A DNA stretch of 64,000 nucleotides from Bacteroidota bacterium (GCA_018266755.1 JAFDZW010000001.1:459635-523634), one strand, 5' to 3'; positions 50,887 to 59,673 are shown, numbered from the stretch's first letter. Notes: generated by a model from the letters alone, not told the origin. Made by a program: numbers and translations.

Positions 50887-50998
50887 CCCGCCCCGCGTTG
50901 AAACGCGGGGCTATGTATCTTTCAGTCCGCTGAAGCGGACGTTCTGCGTTACGTCCGAAGGACTGAAAGAAATTAGCCATGGGTTTTAACCCATGGCG
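50887..50998. repeat. Composite triple-hairpin repeat, family B (tandem copy)
   Basis: A cleaner copy of the unit at 50756: CGCCCCGCGTTGAAACGCGG, CAGTCCGCTGAAGCGGACG, GTCCGAAGGACTGAAAG, and the perfect palindrome GCCATGGGTTTTAACCCATG. The two copies are in the same orientation, 17 bp apart, and fill the gap between the glycosyltransferase and hydrolase genes. Confidence 0.85.
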
Positions 50999-51082
50999 AC
51001 GTTCCGTTCGGAATGACAATGTATTGACCGCGTACACACACACACAACCTTCGCCCATGGGCGGGGGCCGATCATCGCGTTA

Positions 51083-51892
51083 CTACTTCGTGAACCACGC
51101 TTCCACTGTGCTGACATACGTATTGAACCCCAACTTCTGCGGGACTTCGCTGTGATCCGCTCCCTCGATCTTGATGAATTGTTTCGGGTCGTTCGCATGA
51201 GCGAATAACACCTGTCCGTTCTTTTCGAGGTCGATGAACTTGTCCGCCGTGCCGTGCAGGACGAGAAACGGCGCATGGATCTGGCTCACTTTCCCGACAT
51301 TGTCATACACGCCGTCCATCACATAACTGTGCGGGACGTCGAGTATCGTACCGCTCTGCACAAGTTGATCGGCCGATGCGAATGCATCTTCGGTGATGAT
51401 CGCATGCGGCTGCATCGTGTGTGCTGCAAGTTCGATCGCAACAGCGCCGCCGAGCGAGAAGCCGTAGAAACAGTAGTGCTTCACGGCGGAGTCGTGGGCA
51501 AGCACAAACGACAGTGCCGTGCGACCGTCGCCGTAGATATGCTCTTCGGTCGGCGTGCCCTCGCTCATGCCGTATCCTTGATAGTCGAAGACAAAGACGT
51601 TGCAACCGGTCTTGTAGAGTAGTTCGACTCGGTCCCAATAGTATTGCAGATGCTCTTTGTTTCCGTGACAGTAGAGGATCGTCGTTTCGGGATGCTTCCC
51701 GTTCGAGCGAACGTAATATCCGTAGATCTTCGCGCCGTCTTCGGAGGTCAGCACGACCGGCTCGCGAGCAGAAGCCGGGATGACGGAATCTGCGAGTGTG
51801 TATTCAGAGAGCGTCGAATTATCGAAGAGCGAACTGTCGAGCCGCATGCACGATGCGAAGCCGAGTGCGAGAAGGAGTGTAAGATATTTCAT
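51083..51892 (-). CDS. Alpha/beta-hydrolase lipoprotein
   Basis: 269 residues from ATG 51892. The N-terminus is a lipoprotein signal (MKYLTLLLALGFASC) with a lipid-modifiable cysteine at residue 15. The hydrolase core has GYYVRSNGKHPETTILYCHG (oxyanion HG), YQGYGMSEGTPTEE, the nucleophile elbow CFYGFSLGGAV, the acid in LVLHGTADKFIDL, and the final histidine in EGADHSEVPQ. The triad Ser-Asp-His is therefore complete. Similar envelope hydrolases (BEM46/YfhR-like) cleave esters or peptides; the substrate is unknown. Its ATG overlaps the stop codon of the upstream lipoprotein gene (ATGA), so the two are translationally coupled. Confidence 0.87.
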   Translation of the reverse strand: MKYLTLLLALGFASCMRLDSSLFDNSTLSEYTLADSVIPASAREPVVLTSEDGAKIYGYYVRSNGKHPETTILYCHGNKEHLQYYWDRVELLYKTGCNVFVFDYQGYGMSEGTPTEEHIYGDGRTALSFVLAHDSAVKHYCFYGFSLGGAVAIELAAHTMQPHAIITEDAFASADQLVQSGTILDVPHSYVMDGVYDNVGKVSQIHAPFLVLHGTADKFIDLEKNGQVLFAHANDPKQFIKIEGADHSEVPQKLGFNTYVSTVEAWFTK

Positions 51893-52527
51893 AAGCCGAA
51901 CTCCATTCCGATGAAGATCGCAATGTCGCCGTGTCCGCCCACCGAGCCTGCGCCTTCGAAAATGCCGTGCGCGGTATTCACGTTCGCTGCCATCCATTTC
52001 GATTGCAGCGTCATCGCAAATGCGTCGGAGAATGTGTATCGTGCGCCGAGGTACGGAGAGATGATGTACGAAGGCGATGCGATCTGAACCGTGTTATCGA
52101 ACCCAATGAACCCGAGTACATGCGAGCCGAATTCTTGCGAGGCGTTGATGCCGATTGTCGGGAAACATCGGACGTTCCGCAAGAATCGAAAGTCTGTCAG
52201 CAGACCGACTTGAAACGTAGCGGTTATCTCCGGCAGATCCGATTGCCGATGCAGCCGGTAGATACCTGCGATATCTATAACGCCGTCGCCAAGTGCAGCC
52301 GGGATGAGATGGGCGCTGCCGCCCAACGTGAAGTCATCGGTCGCGCCATGAAAGAAGCCGACCGAGAGATACGGGAGCGGAATATTCGAGTTGCCAAGTT
52401 CGATCGTCGGGCCGCCGACGGAGGCAGTGATGCGGCTCTCGCCCGGGGCGAGTGTCCGCACCGGCATCGTTGCCGAACAGCCGGCAAGCAGTATGACGGA
52501 TAATAATAGGAAAGGGGAGAATCGCAT
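51889..52527 (-). CDS. Outer-membrane-type lipoprotein, possible beta-barrel
   Basis: 212 residues. A lipoprotein signal peptide (MRFSPFLLLSVILLAGC, cysteine 17) begins the protein. The rest shows alternating strands with glycine and aromatic residues typical of small outer-membrane barrels: ITASVGGPTIELGNSNIPLP, YLSVGFFHGATDDFTLGGSA, YIISPYLGARYTFSDAFAMT, and a final strand GDIAIFIGMEFGL ending in a hydrophobic residue. No specific family is recognised. It overlaps the following hydrolase gene by ATGA and presumably acts with it in the envelope. It is upstream of two family B repeats. Confidence 0.75.
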   Translation of the reverse strand: MRFSPFLLLSVILLAGCSATMPVRTLAPGESRITASVGGPTIELGNSNIPLPYLSVGFFHGATDDFTLGGSAHLIPAALGDGVIDIAGIYRLHRQSDLPEITATFQVGLLTDFRFLRNVRCFPTIGINASQEFGSHVLGFIGFDNTVQIASPSYIISPYLGARYTFSDAFAMTLQSKWMAANVNTAHGIFEGAGSVGGHGDIAIFIGMEFGL

Positions 52528-52630
52528 TGTCGGTTCGGGCGAAGGAGGTGTGAAGTCCTTCGGTGTGAGTGGGACAAGGAATTGCGGATAATGGTTCGGA
52601 AATGCTCGAGTTGGTGTTCGGTCCCAATGA

Positions 52631-52739
52631 CCGCCCCGCGTTAAAACGCGGGGCTAATTTCATTCAGTCCGCTGAAGCGGACGCGATGCGTAACGTCCGA
52701 AGGACTGAAAGAAATTAGCCATGGGTTTTAACCCATGGC
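52631..52739. repeat. Composite triple-hairpin repeat, family B
   Basis: Unit with CCGCCCCGCGTTAAAACGCG, CAGTCCGCTGAAGCGGACG, CGTCCGAAGGACTGAAAG and GCCATGGGTTTTAACCCATG; nearly identical to the copies at 50887 and 52846. Confidence 0.85.
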
Positions 52740-52845
52740 GACGTTCCGTTCGGAATAACATTGAACCCTTGTCATTCCGACCGTAGGGAGGAATCTGTGG
52801 AGGCAGTCGCTTCCGGTTATTCGAACGGTTGAAGAGTCCCTCTGA

Positions 52846-52956
52846 CCGCCCCGCGTTAAAACGCGGGGCTATGTATCTTTCAGTCCGCTGAAGCGGACGT
52901 TCTGCGTTACGTCCGAAGGACTGAAAGAAATTAGCCATGGGTTTTAACCCATGGCG
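52846..52956. repeat. Composite triple-hairpin repeat, family B
   Basis: Nearly identical to the unit at 52631, same orientation, separated by a partial family A repeat. The high identity among copies suggests recent spread or gene conversion. Confidence 0.85.
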
Positions 52957-52991
52957 ACGTTTCGTTCGGAATAACGGCCCCGGATGTACGC

Positions 52992-53366
52992 TTAACGCAC
53001 CAACCTCCACAACCACACCACCAACGACTCAAGCAGCCAGCCAATGAGGCCGAGCCCGACGAGCACAGCGAGGATGATCCAAGACCGACGCAGCAGATAT
53101 CCCGGCTCGTGCGTCATCCGTTCAACCTCCCGGATGAGGAATTGCTCCGCCGCATCGAAGACCTTGTATGCGCGCGGCAACCGTTTGGCAGTCCATTGCT
53201 TCAGCCATTCGAGCAACCGGTGTGCCCAGTGGTATTCGCGAGAGAGAAAGAGTAGCCCGACCACGAAGAACAGAAATCCCTGCAACACCGGCAACACCGA
53301 CCCCGCAATGCCGAGCAGGATGAACGACCATCCGACGGTGAGATTAATGATCCGGTTGTTGGTCAT
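52992..53366 (-). CDS. Small membrane protein of the PGPGW type
   Basis: 124 residues. Two hydrophobic helices at the start (TVGWSFILLGIAGSVLPVLQ, GFLFFVVGLLFLSREYHW) carry the pattern G-W-x-x-x-x-x-G-x-x-G-x-x-x-P-x-x-Q of the PGPGW family. A cytosolic basic segment (LLEWLKQWTAKRLPRAYKVF) and a last transmembrane helix (WIILAVLVGLGLIGWLLESL) follow. The family is of unknown function and common in Gram-negative bacteria. It starts 6 bp after the ABC transporter stop codon on the same strand, so it may assist that transporter. Confidence 0.8.
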   Translation of the reverse strand: MTNNRIINLTVGWSFILLGIAGSVLPVLQGFLFFVVGLLFLSREYHWAHRLLEWLKQWTAKRLPRAYKVFDAAEQFLIREVERMTHEPGYLLRRSWIILAVLVGLGLIGWLLESLVVWLWRLVR

Positions 53367-53372
53367 GCCAGC

Positions 53373-55172
53373 TTATGCTGCCTTCGCGATCTCTTGCTCT
53401 TTGTATTGCAATTCGTAGAGCGTACGATAGATGCCGTTCATAGAGAGCAGCTCGTTGTGCGTGCCCATCTCGCGGATCTCGCCTTTGTGCATGACGATGA
53501 TCTTATCGGCTTTCTGGATGGTCGACAATCTGTGTGCGATAACGATCGACGTGCGGCCTTCGAGCAGTTTGTCGATGGCGCGCTGGATGAGTATCTCCGA
53601 TTCGGTATCGATGCTCGACGTCGCTTCGTCGAGTATGAGAATGCGCGGATCGTAGGCCAACGCGCGTGAAAACGAGAGCAACTGCTTCTCGCCGACGGAA
53701 AGGATCGCGCCGCGCTCCTTCACATGTGTCTGGTAGCCGCGCGGCAACCGCTGAATGAACGGATCTGCGCCCGTTGTCATCGCGGCTTTCACGGCTTGCT
53801 CTTCGCTGATGTTCGGGTTGCCGAGAGTGATGTTCGTGAGCACATCGGAAGAAAACAAGAATACATCCTGCAGCACGATGGCAATATTGCGACGAAGTTC
53901 GTGCGGGTCGAGCGTGCGAATATCCTTGCCGTCGATGAGGATCTCGCCTTGCTGGAATTCGTAGAAGCGGGTGATAAGGTTCGTGATGCTCGATTTTCCC
54001 GCGCCGGTCGCGCCGACGAATGCGACGGTCTCGCCGGGCTTGACATGAAACGAGATGTTGCGCAGAATATACTCGTCGCTGTTATAGGCGAACGATACGT
54101 TCTTGAACTCGATCTCGCCCCGTGCCTGGCCAAGCGGCGCTGCAACAGCAGGCGAGGCGACGACGGTGTCGTCGTCGAGCAGCTTGAAGACACGCTCGCT
54201 CGAGGCCATCGCCGATTGCAGCACGTTGTACTTATCCGCCAGGTCGCGCAACGGGCGGAAGAACATTTCGGTGTACTGAAAGAACGCGATCATTGTAGGA
54301 ATTAAGTAGGCGGCCTTCACCGATGGAACGATATTCAGGACCTGTGTGCCGCCGTACCAAATGATTAGAGCGAATGACACTGCAGAAAGCAGTTCGATGC
54401 CAGGGAAAAATACTGCGTAGTAAAAGATTGAACGAATGTTCGCATCCGCATGGTCACGATTGATCTTATCGAAGTCGGTAATCGTGCGGCGCTCGCGGCC
54501 GAATAGCTGCACGGTGATGATCCCACCGACATGTTCATTCAGAAATGAGTTCATCTTCGCTACTAGCAACCGAACGTCACGGTAGCTCTCGCGCGCTTTC
54601 TTGCGGAAGATGGACGTTGCAACAAGCAAGAAGGGAAAGACACCTAATGCCATCAGTGCAAGCTGCCAGTTCGTCTTGAACATAAATATCCATATCCAGA
54701 GAATGACAAAGACATCAGCGAAGATCATCACGATCCCTGAACTGAATAGTTCGTTCAATACCTCAACATCGCTGGTGAGCCTTGTAACAAGTCGACCAAC
54801 TGGATTCTTATCATAGAACCGTAATGAAAGCTCCTGGAGCTTAGCGAAAAGCTCTCGACGAACAGCGTAGATCGTTTGTTGCCCGATCCATTGCGTTAGT
54901 ATGGTTTGTATGTATTGGACGAACGCTTGTGCAACCACCGTAGCAGTCAGGAGAAGTACCGTGGTCGTAATGCCATCGAGATTCTTATCTGACAGACAGT
55001 TCATCAAGCCGACACGCAACAAGTCTACACGGAATGGACCAAGCGCAGAGACGGCGATCGTCACGAAGATCGCCGCCGAGACCTGCCACCAATACGGCCG
55101 CAAATACCGCAGCAGCCGCTTCATCAATTTCGCGTCGTAGGCCTTTCCTAATAATTCTTCTTCCTGAGCCAT
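53373..55172 (-). CDS. ABC exporter, fused permease and ATPase
   Basis: 599 residues from ATG 55172. An N-terminal six-helix type 1 exporter domain (about 20-320) has the usual coupling-helix pattern RFYDKNPVGRLVTRLTSDVE. The ATPase domain has Walker A VAFVGATGAGKSSITNL, the Q-loop IVLQDVFLFSSDVL, signature LSVGEKQLLSFSRAL (LSVGE instead of LSGGQ), Walker B RILILDEATSSID and the H-loop IAHRLSTI. The fold is that of MsbA-like and heterodimeric multidrug or lipid exporters; the half-transporter would dimerise. LSVGE is seen in several heterodimer-type subunits, but no second subunit is nearby. Substrate unknown. The PGPGW protein gene follows at 6 bp. Confidence 0.92.
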   Translation of the reverse strand: MAQEEELLGKAYDAKLMKRLLRYLRPYWWQVSAAIFVTIAVSALGPFRVDLLRVGLMNCLSDKNLDGITTTVLLLTATVVAQAFVQYIQTILTQWIGQQTIYAVRRELFAKLQELSLRFYDKNPVGRLVTRLTSDVEVLNELFSSGIVMIFADVFVILWIWIFMFKTNWQLALMALGVFPFLLVATSIFRKKARESYRDVRLLVAKMNSFLNEHVGGIITVQLFGRERRTITDFDKINRDHADANIRSIFYYAVFFPGIELLSAVSFALIIWYGGTQVLNIVPSVKAAYLIPTMIAFFQYTEMFFRPLRDLADKYNVLQSAMASSERVFKLLDDDTVVASPAVAAPLGQARGEIEFKNVSFAYNSDEYILRNISFHVKPGETVAFVGATGAGKSSITNLITRFYEFQQGEILIDGKDIRTLDPHELRRNIAIVLQDVFLFSSDVLTNITLGNPNISEEQAVKAAMTTGADPFIQRLPRGYQTHVKERGAILSVGEKQLLSFSRALAYDPRILILDEATSSIDTESEILIQRAIDKLLEGRTSIVIAHRLSTIQKADKIIVMHKGEIREMGTHNELLSMNGIYRTLYELQYKEQEIAKAA

Positions 55173-55273
55173 AGATTGTAGCAACAGCAACGGGTGGAAA
55201 ATCCCGCCCGGTGCAGCTACGTGAATTCAACGGATGCGAGTAACATATTCGAGATACCTAAGTTGATACCCAC

Positions 55274-56893
55274 ATGAAACGGATTCTCGTTACGCTCGTT
55301 TGCGTACTTTGGGTGTGCCTGGGAAGCAATCCGGCACCTGCACAGCAGTACTTCCAGCACTGGTTCAGAGTCGGCAGCCAGTCCGAAACGGTTCGGTCGT
55401 TCCGCTCGTACGATAGTACGTATGTCGTTCTCGGGAATCAGCTTGTCGGTTCCGGAACATCCACGTATCGAGCTGCCGTCACGAAGTTCAATCCCTTCGG
55501 AGGTATTGTCTGGAGTATCGCCTTCCCCGATTCGCCTGCATTCACCGCCACATCGATCACAGAATTCGTAGGGTCGAAGTATGCCATAACCGGTACACGA
55601 CAGCGATCGAAATTGTTGACCGATGTGGTTATTATCTGCATCGATCAGAATGGCAACATGCTCTGGGCTCGTGACCTTGGGCCGCTTGGCCCTTCAGCTC
55701 CGGGTGTCGCGCCGACGTATCAAGGTGGAGTCGTCGCGTCGTACGAATCGGCATCGAATCCGAACGAGTACGGCACACGACCGATGATGGTAGCGCTCGA
55801 TGGCAACGGCAATCTCGAGTGGGCACGCCACACCCACGATTCGCTCATAAATGTTTCGCAAACGTTTGGCACGATCGCTGCGAATATCGACGAAGGCGTT
55901 GTCGGGGTTGGCGGAGACGATCCGTTGGCACCGACGTTTCCGTCACCATTCGTCTACTGGACGATGCCGTCGCAAGGGACGCTCGGAGCCGATCGGATAT
56001 TCCTCCATGACTCCATCGCCGTCGAACCGACGAATATCTACTTGAGTCGGAGTGGAAATTGGATCGTCGCGGGTCAGGCAAACACTCGCTCCGGTCGCTC
56101 GCTGCCGTTCGTCGCAGAGTTATTACGCGACCAGATCGGCTGGTTCAGATTGATCGATGTCCAGTCGGGATGGGCAAGAGCGATCTCGGAGTCTTCGGAT
56201 CTGGTGTTGACGATCGGGATCAACATGCGAAACGATCTTCGTGCGAGATTCTTAACGCTTACGCCGGACGGACACTTATTCAATGCTCGGTCCGTCGCGT
56301 TCAGCAATGCAGCGTGTATCGTATCGGATATCTCGTCGTGGGGAAGCGACCCGGTGATTATCACCGGCACCATCGGATACGATTCGGCAGGGAAGGCGAG
56401 CTTAGCTCAGTATGTACTGGCCGTGACCGATTCGTTGACCGGTTGCAATCTATCGACCGATTCCATCGGGGTGATCGAGATTCCGAAATCCGAGTTTCGG
56501 GTTATCTTGGGCAGGATCGATACGCCGAAGGTCCCGATCACGTCGTTGGATACGCTGCGGATTGTTCGTACCACCCCCACCACCGGTTCGCTTTGTGAGA
56601 ATGACGTCCCAACACGCTCCATGACGAACGAACCATTTAATGAAGTAGTGATTTCCCCGAACCCGGCTGTGCCCGGTGGAACGATCTCGTTTGTAGGCGG
56701 CGATGCCAGGGCTGTCGAAATGCATCTGTTCGACATTACCGGGAAACGGCGCTTGACCGTCATGCTCGATCTTAGCAATTCGTTTGCTTCGACAACGGTA
56801 CCCCTCGATCTTTGTCCGGGCATGTACCAATTTGTCCTCTGTGATCGTCTGGGTGGAATCGTCGGTCACGGGAAGTTCGTGGTCGGCAGGTAA
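55274..56893 (+). CDS. Secreted propeller-like protein with T9SS type A sorting domain
   Basis: 539 residues. Signal peptide MKRILVTLVCVLWVCLGSNP to AQQ. The body consists of repeated units in which a strand ending in a Gly-Gly or Asn-Gly turn is followed by I/L-x-W-A-R (GGIVWSIAF, NGNMLWARDL, NGNLEWARHT), which suggests a beta-propeller of the kind seen in delta-60-type surface proteins. The sorting domain covers about the last 80 residues: VISPNPAVPGGTISFVGGD, MHLFDITGKRRLTVMLD, LCPGMYQFVLCDRLGG. It is thus exported through T9SS. A second, orphan sorting-domain fragment lies directly downstream, and the gene at 57441 is related in its repeats, so a local tandem family existed here. Function unknown. 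Confidence 0.85.
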   Translation: MKRILVTLVCVLWVCLGSNPAPAQQYFQHWFRVGSQSETVRSFRSYDSTYVVLGNQLVGSGTSTYRAAVTKFNPFGGIVWSIAFPDSPAFTATSITEFVGSKYAITGTRQRSKLLTDVVIICIDQNGNMLWARDLGPLGPSAPGVAPTYQGGVVASYESASNPNEYGTRPMMVALDGNGNLEWARHTHDSLINVSQTFGTIAANIDEGVVGVGGDDPLAPTFPSPFVYWTMPSQGTLGADRIFLHDSIAVEPTNIYLSRSGNWIVAGQANTRSGRSLPFVAELLRDQIGWFRLIDVQSGWARAISESSDLVLTIGINMRNDLRARFLTLTPDGHLFNARSVAFSNAACIVSDISSWGSDPVIITGTIGYDSAGKASLAQYVLAVTDSLTGCNLSTDSIGVIEIPKSEFRVILGRIDTPKVPITSLDTLRIVRTTPTTGSLCENDVPTRSMTNEPFNEVVISPNPAVPGGTISFVGGDARAVEMHLFDITGKRRLTVMLDLSNSFASTTVPLDLCPGMYQFVLCDRLGGIVGHGKFVVGR

Positions 56894-56909
56894 CCGTGCG
56901 TCGGGGCGC

Positions 56910-57107
56910 GCTCCTTCGCAGCCGCTACGCTTGACGATTCGCTCCGCCTTCGGCGCGATCGTGCGGACATACTCCGCTATTGGGAATGCCGATGGAAGCG
57001 CGATCCCACTTGCCGTCTCCGACCTCGCTGCAGGGTACTATATTCTCGAAGTGTTCGACGCATCGGGGACTACACTGCGTTGGCGGGGCACTTTTGTGTT
57101 GGAGTGA
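56910..57107 (+). pseudogene. Orphan T9SS sorting-domain fragment
   Basis: About 66 codons in a frame different from the complete gene upstream read QPLRLTIRSAFGAIVRTYSA and then GYYILEVFDASGTTLRWRGT, ending FVLE-stop. The C-terminus of the gene at 57441-59105 reads QPLMLRLPDS, IRTAFGAIVRQV, AYQLELFDPTQTTLYWRGG, FVLE-stop. The fragment is therefore the detached 3' end of a former neighbour of that gene, with no signal peptide, body or start. It begins only 17 bp after the stop codon of the 55274-56893 gene. The likely history is a recombination or gene-conversion event that replaced the body and sorting domain of an earlier gene but left its last 200 bases behind. Confidence 0.85.
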
Positions 57108-57440
57108 ACGGAGTTCGCGCAGTTGCGATTCGTCCGACGCATGGAGGGCAGTGGACTAGATGTAACAAGTGTTACTTGACATGTTTTAAGAACATGTCAT
57201 TCTGAGCACATTCGCTGTGCTCATTGTACACTCCGCGAAGAATCCCTTGACGAAACCCTGTGAGGCTCCGCTAAAGGGATTCTTCGCTTTGCTCAGAATG
57301 ACAGGAGGAATGAGGATTGGGCTTGAGTCCTTACTACATCGCTGTTACAATATCTTATATTGCAACAACGAGATTGCAGAGGATATATTAATTGTAGGAA
57401 TGCACAGAACGATGCTCCGCTCGAACATAGTAATGCAGAA
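57108..57440. other. Intergenic region with family A repeat
   Basis: Apart from the family A repeat at 57196-57302 there is no gene. Short open frames here are translations of the repeat. The sequence 57400-57444 contains a 14-codon frame (MHRTMLRSNIVMQK-stop) that overlaps the likely GTG start of the next gene; it could be a leader peptide or the displaced start of the signal peptide. Confidence 0.55.
57196..57302. repeat. Palindromic intergenic repeat, family A
   Basis: GTCATTCTGAGCACATTCGC at the left and AAGGGATTCTTCGCTTTGCT then CAGAATGAC at the right; the internal part varies from other copies. Confidence 0.85.
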
Positions 57441-59105
57441 GTGACTATTGCAACAAGGATCATCGTGGTCTTCTTCGTATGCGGGCTGACGTGGTCGCCG
57501 ATGTATGCGCAGCACCGCTATGCGAGGCAGCTTCAACTCAGCGGACGGAATATCAACTACGCTTCTGCACTCGCAACCTCGAATGGTTCGTATATCACCG
57601 GGTCGATACAGAATTACACCACAAGTGCGTACTCCTGGTTTCTCGCCCGTCTTGACCGCGACGGACAGGTATTGTGGGCGAAAGAGTTGAAAGCACCGGG
57701 ACAGCGTTCGCTCAGTATCCAATCGATGTTCGCCGACACCGCAAGCGGCGGCGTCGAGTGCATGGTACAACTCTACGAGCAACGACCTGACGGCAGATGG
57801 TGGGTCGAAGACGTCACGATCGACTCGAACGGACACATGCGTGGGAATCACGCCTACCTCCTGAATTTCAGCATGCGTGCAGCCCGCACGCCGGACGGCG
57901 GGATGGTGCTGGCGGGCCTGCGAGACGGCTCCGGGGCTGGCGAGCAATACGCAGTAGTGATGAAACTGTCGCCCAATTGGATCCCGCAGTGGGAACGAAC
58001 GATTGTGCGTGCGCCGACCGATGATGCTACGCAAACGCAATTCGACGGTGTCGTCGTCGAACCAAGCGGCGCATGTATCTGCTATGGGACTGGTGTGCTC
58101 GGAGATCAAGCGCTCGGCTACAGCGGCCTGGCCTTGAAGTTCGGGCCGGACGGCACGTTACTTGGCTCATGGGTCAATACGAACACCAATGGCGACATCG
58201 TTCTCGATTGCGGAACGCTGCTCGCGAACGGGTCGGTCGCACTTGGCGGCCAGACTATGGGTACAACAGGCGACGCCGCGGTTTATGTACTTGACTCCAA
58301 TCTGCATACCACATGGGCGCGCAGGGTTGACTTGTTTGGCGAAGATTGGTTGACCGGTATCTATGCATCGGCACATGGTGATATCCTGGCATATTCCGAA
58401 ACGGATTTCGACATTTCGTTCGGTTCTGTCGATGCGGCCATCGTCGAAGTTACCCGCTTCGATCGTGTCGGTAATATCGTGCACATCAGAAGCCTCAGTA
58501 AAGGAAGTGACATCCTGACGTCTCATCTTGATGCGACGCAACAGGGCGACGGATTGCTGGCGCTGTGTCACCTGAAGCCCACCGGGACGATTGTCTCGCC
58601 GACGCTCGTGACATATCTTGACCGCCACGATAGTTCGTGTATGACTGGGGGAGCGTCGTATGCCTTCGATTCGATCACAGGGTTCGGTACGTACACTCCG
58701 CTGCTCGATACGACCATCGATGTCAGCATCGACTCCATCCAGATGTTCTCGCTTGTCGATGTTGCGTATTCGGATTCGCTCCTCTGTGACGGTGGTGAGG
58801 AGCTGCCCGATCCTCCGGTGAGTGTGAATATCCCGAGTGGGTACAGCCTCTATCCCAATCCGTGTCAGAGAGCCGAGCAACCGTTGATGCTTCGGCTTCC
58901 GGATAGCGCTGCGGCAGGAAAATATGTTGCATCTATTCGCACGGCGTTCGGCGCTATCGTACGCCAGGTCACGCTTTCTGTTCAGACCGGCTCGACGCCG
59001 GTTCGTATCCCGACTGCCGGCCTTACCGCCGGTGCATACCAACTGGAGCTCTTCGATCCGACGCAAACGACGCTCTATTGGCGCGGCGGGTTCGTGTTGG
59101 AGTGA
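57441..59105 (+). CDS. Secreted propeller-like protein with T9SS-type C-terminal domain
   Basis: About 554 residues if translation begins at the GTG at 57441; there is no in-frame ATG before the signal peptide (TIATRIIVVFFVCGLTWSPM, then YAQ). A TTG at 57360 is the other in-frame choice, and a one-base frameshift from the ATG at 57412 is also possible. The body has propeller-like units with WFLARLDRDGQVLWAKELK, YAVVMKLSPNWIPQWERT and AAVYVLDSNLHTTWARRV, as in the upstream gene. The C-terminal domain has SGYSLYPNPCQRAEQPLMLR and AYQLELFDPTQTTLYWRGG. It is the related neighbour of the 55274-56893 gene and of the orphan fragment between them. Function unknown. Confidence 0.78.
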   Translation: MTIATRIIVVFFVCGLTWSPMYAQHRYARQLQLSGRNINYASALATSNGSYITGSIQNYTTSAYSWFLARLDRDGQVLWAKELKAPGQRSLSIQSMFADTASGGVECMVQLYEQRPDGRWWVEDVTIDSNGHMRGNHAYLLNFSMRAARTPDGGMVLAGLRDGSGAGEQYAVVMKLSPNWIPQWERTIVRAPTDDATQTQFDGVVVEPSGACICYGTGVLGDQALGYSGLALKFGPDGTLLGSWVNTNTNGDIVLDCGTLLANGSVALGGQTMGTTGDAAVYVLDSNLHTTWARRVDLFGEDWLTGIYASAHGDILAYSETDFDISFGSVDAAIVEVTRFDRVGNIVHIRSLSKGSDILTSHLDATQQGDGLLALCHLKPTGTIVSPTLVTYLDRHDSSCMTGGASYAFDSITGFGTYTPLLDTTIDVSIDSIQMFSLVDVAYSDSLLCDGGEELPDPPVSVNIPSGYSLYPNPCQRAEQPLMLRLPDSAAAGKYVASIRTAFGAIVRQVTLSVQTGSTPVRIPTAGLTAGAYQLELFDPTQTTLYWRGGFVLE

Positions 59106-59139
59106 GCACGATTGTAACTTAACGACCGGAATCATATAG

Positions 59140-59178
59140 AAACGACAACGCCCCCGCAGTGCGAGGGCGTTGTCGTTT
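59140..59178. terminator. Bidirectional rho-independent terminator
   Basis: AAACGACAACGCCC and GGGCGTTGTCGTTT form a 14-bp stem around an 11-base loop, with T-runs on both sides. It separates the convergent genes 57441-59105 and 59200-59673. Confidence 0.9.
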
Positions 59179-59199
59179 TCAGGGAAAATGAAACTCGGG

Positions 59200-59673
59200 T
59201 TATTTCATTTCGATCTTCTCGTAATTGAACGAGACGGTGAACGTATCGCCAGCCTCGGCTCCGCTTGGGCTTGCGACGCGAAGCTGCGGGCTCGACGCAC
59301 CCCACTCTTTTACGATGGTGATCGGCTTGTGCTGGCGTTTGCCGCTTGCTTGTCCGGTGGCGACGTCGCGTGGTGCCGTTGCCATCTTTCCGCTCGCCTG
59401 GCCGCTGGCGGCGTCGCGAGGCGAAACGATACTCCAGCTCATGGTCAGTTTGTATTTGCCGGAGGTCAGCGGCTTGCCGTTGGCGTCGACGATGGTCACG
59501 GTCCATTCGCCCGGTGCAAGGCCGTCCGCGCTGCAGGCGCCGTTCGAGCAATCGACGGTCTTGGTGGATTGTCGCGGGCCTTTCATCATGATGTGAATGT
59601 TCTCGGCTGCGAACGATGCTGTCGTGCTTGCGGCGACGACGAGCGCGAGGAATACAGGAATGATGCGTTTCAT
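59200..59673 (-). CDS. Small secreted protein with GQASGK repeats
   Basis: 157 residues from ATG 59673, which has an AAAGGAG ribosome-binding site; an upstream in-frame start at 59721 is less likely. Signal peptide MKRIIPVFLALVVAASTTAS to FAA. After a beta-rich part (GEWTVTIVDANGKPLTSGKY) there is an imperfect tandem repeat, PRDAASGQASGKMATA / PRDVATGQASGKRQHK, then a C-terminal strand pair (PQLRVASPSGAEAGDTFTVS, FNYEKIEMK). Two cysteines (TVDCSNGACSADG) could form a disulfide. I know no family. It is periplasmic or extracellular; it has no T9SS domain. It is divergent from the tail-fibre-like secreted protein gene. Confidence 0.75.
   Translation of the reverse strand: MKRIIPVFLALVVAASTTASFAAENIHIMMKGPRQSTKTVDCSNGACSADGLAPGEWTVTIVDANGKPLTSGKYKLTMSWSIVSPRDAASGQASGKMATAPRDVATGQASGKRQHKPITIVKEWGASSPQLRVASPSGAEAGDTFTVSFNYEKIEMK

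Larger units (their letters stand above)
52528..52991. other. Intergenic region filled by repeats
   Basis: No gene. Two family B units (52631-52739 and 52846-52956) in the same orientation, with a left half of family A (52771-52800, GTCATTCCGACCGTAGGGAG) between them. The rest is unremarkable. Confidence 0.75.

Noticed and set aside
50756-52956. Regularly spaced similar palindromes that could suggest a CRISPR array
   Set aside because: The units are about 110 bp, occur as separate intergenic copies, and have no short repeat-spacer alternation or cas genes.
58167-59135. 322-codon minus-strand open frame opposite the secreted protein at 57441
   Set aside because: Arginine-rich shadow without family features; the plus strand has a signal peptide and a sorting domain.
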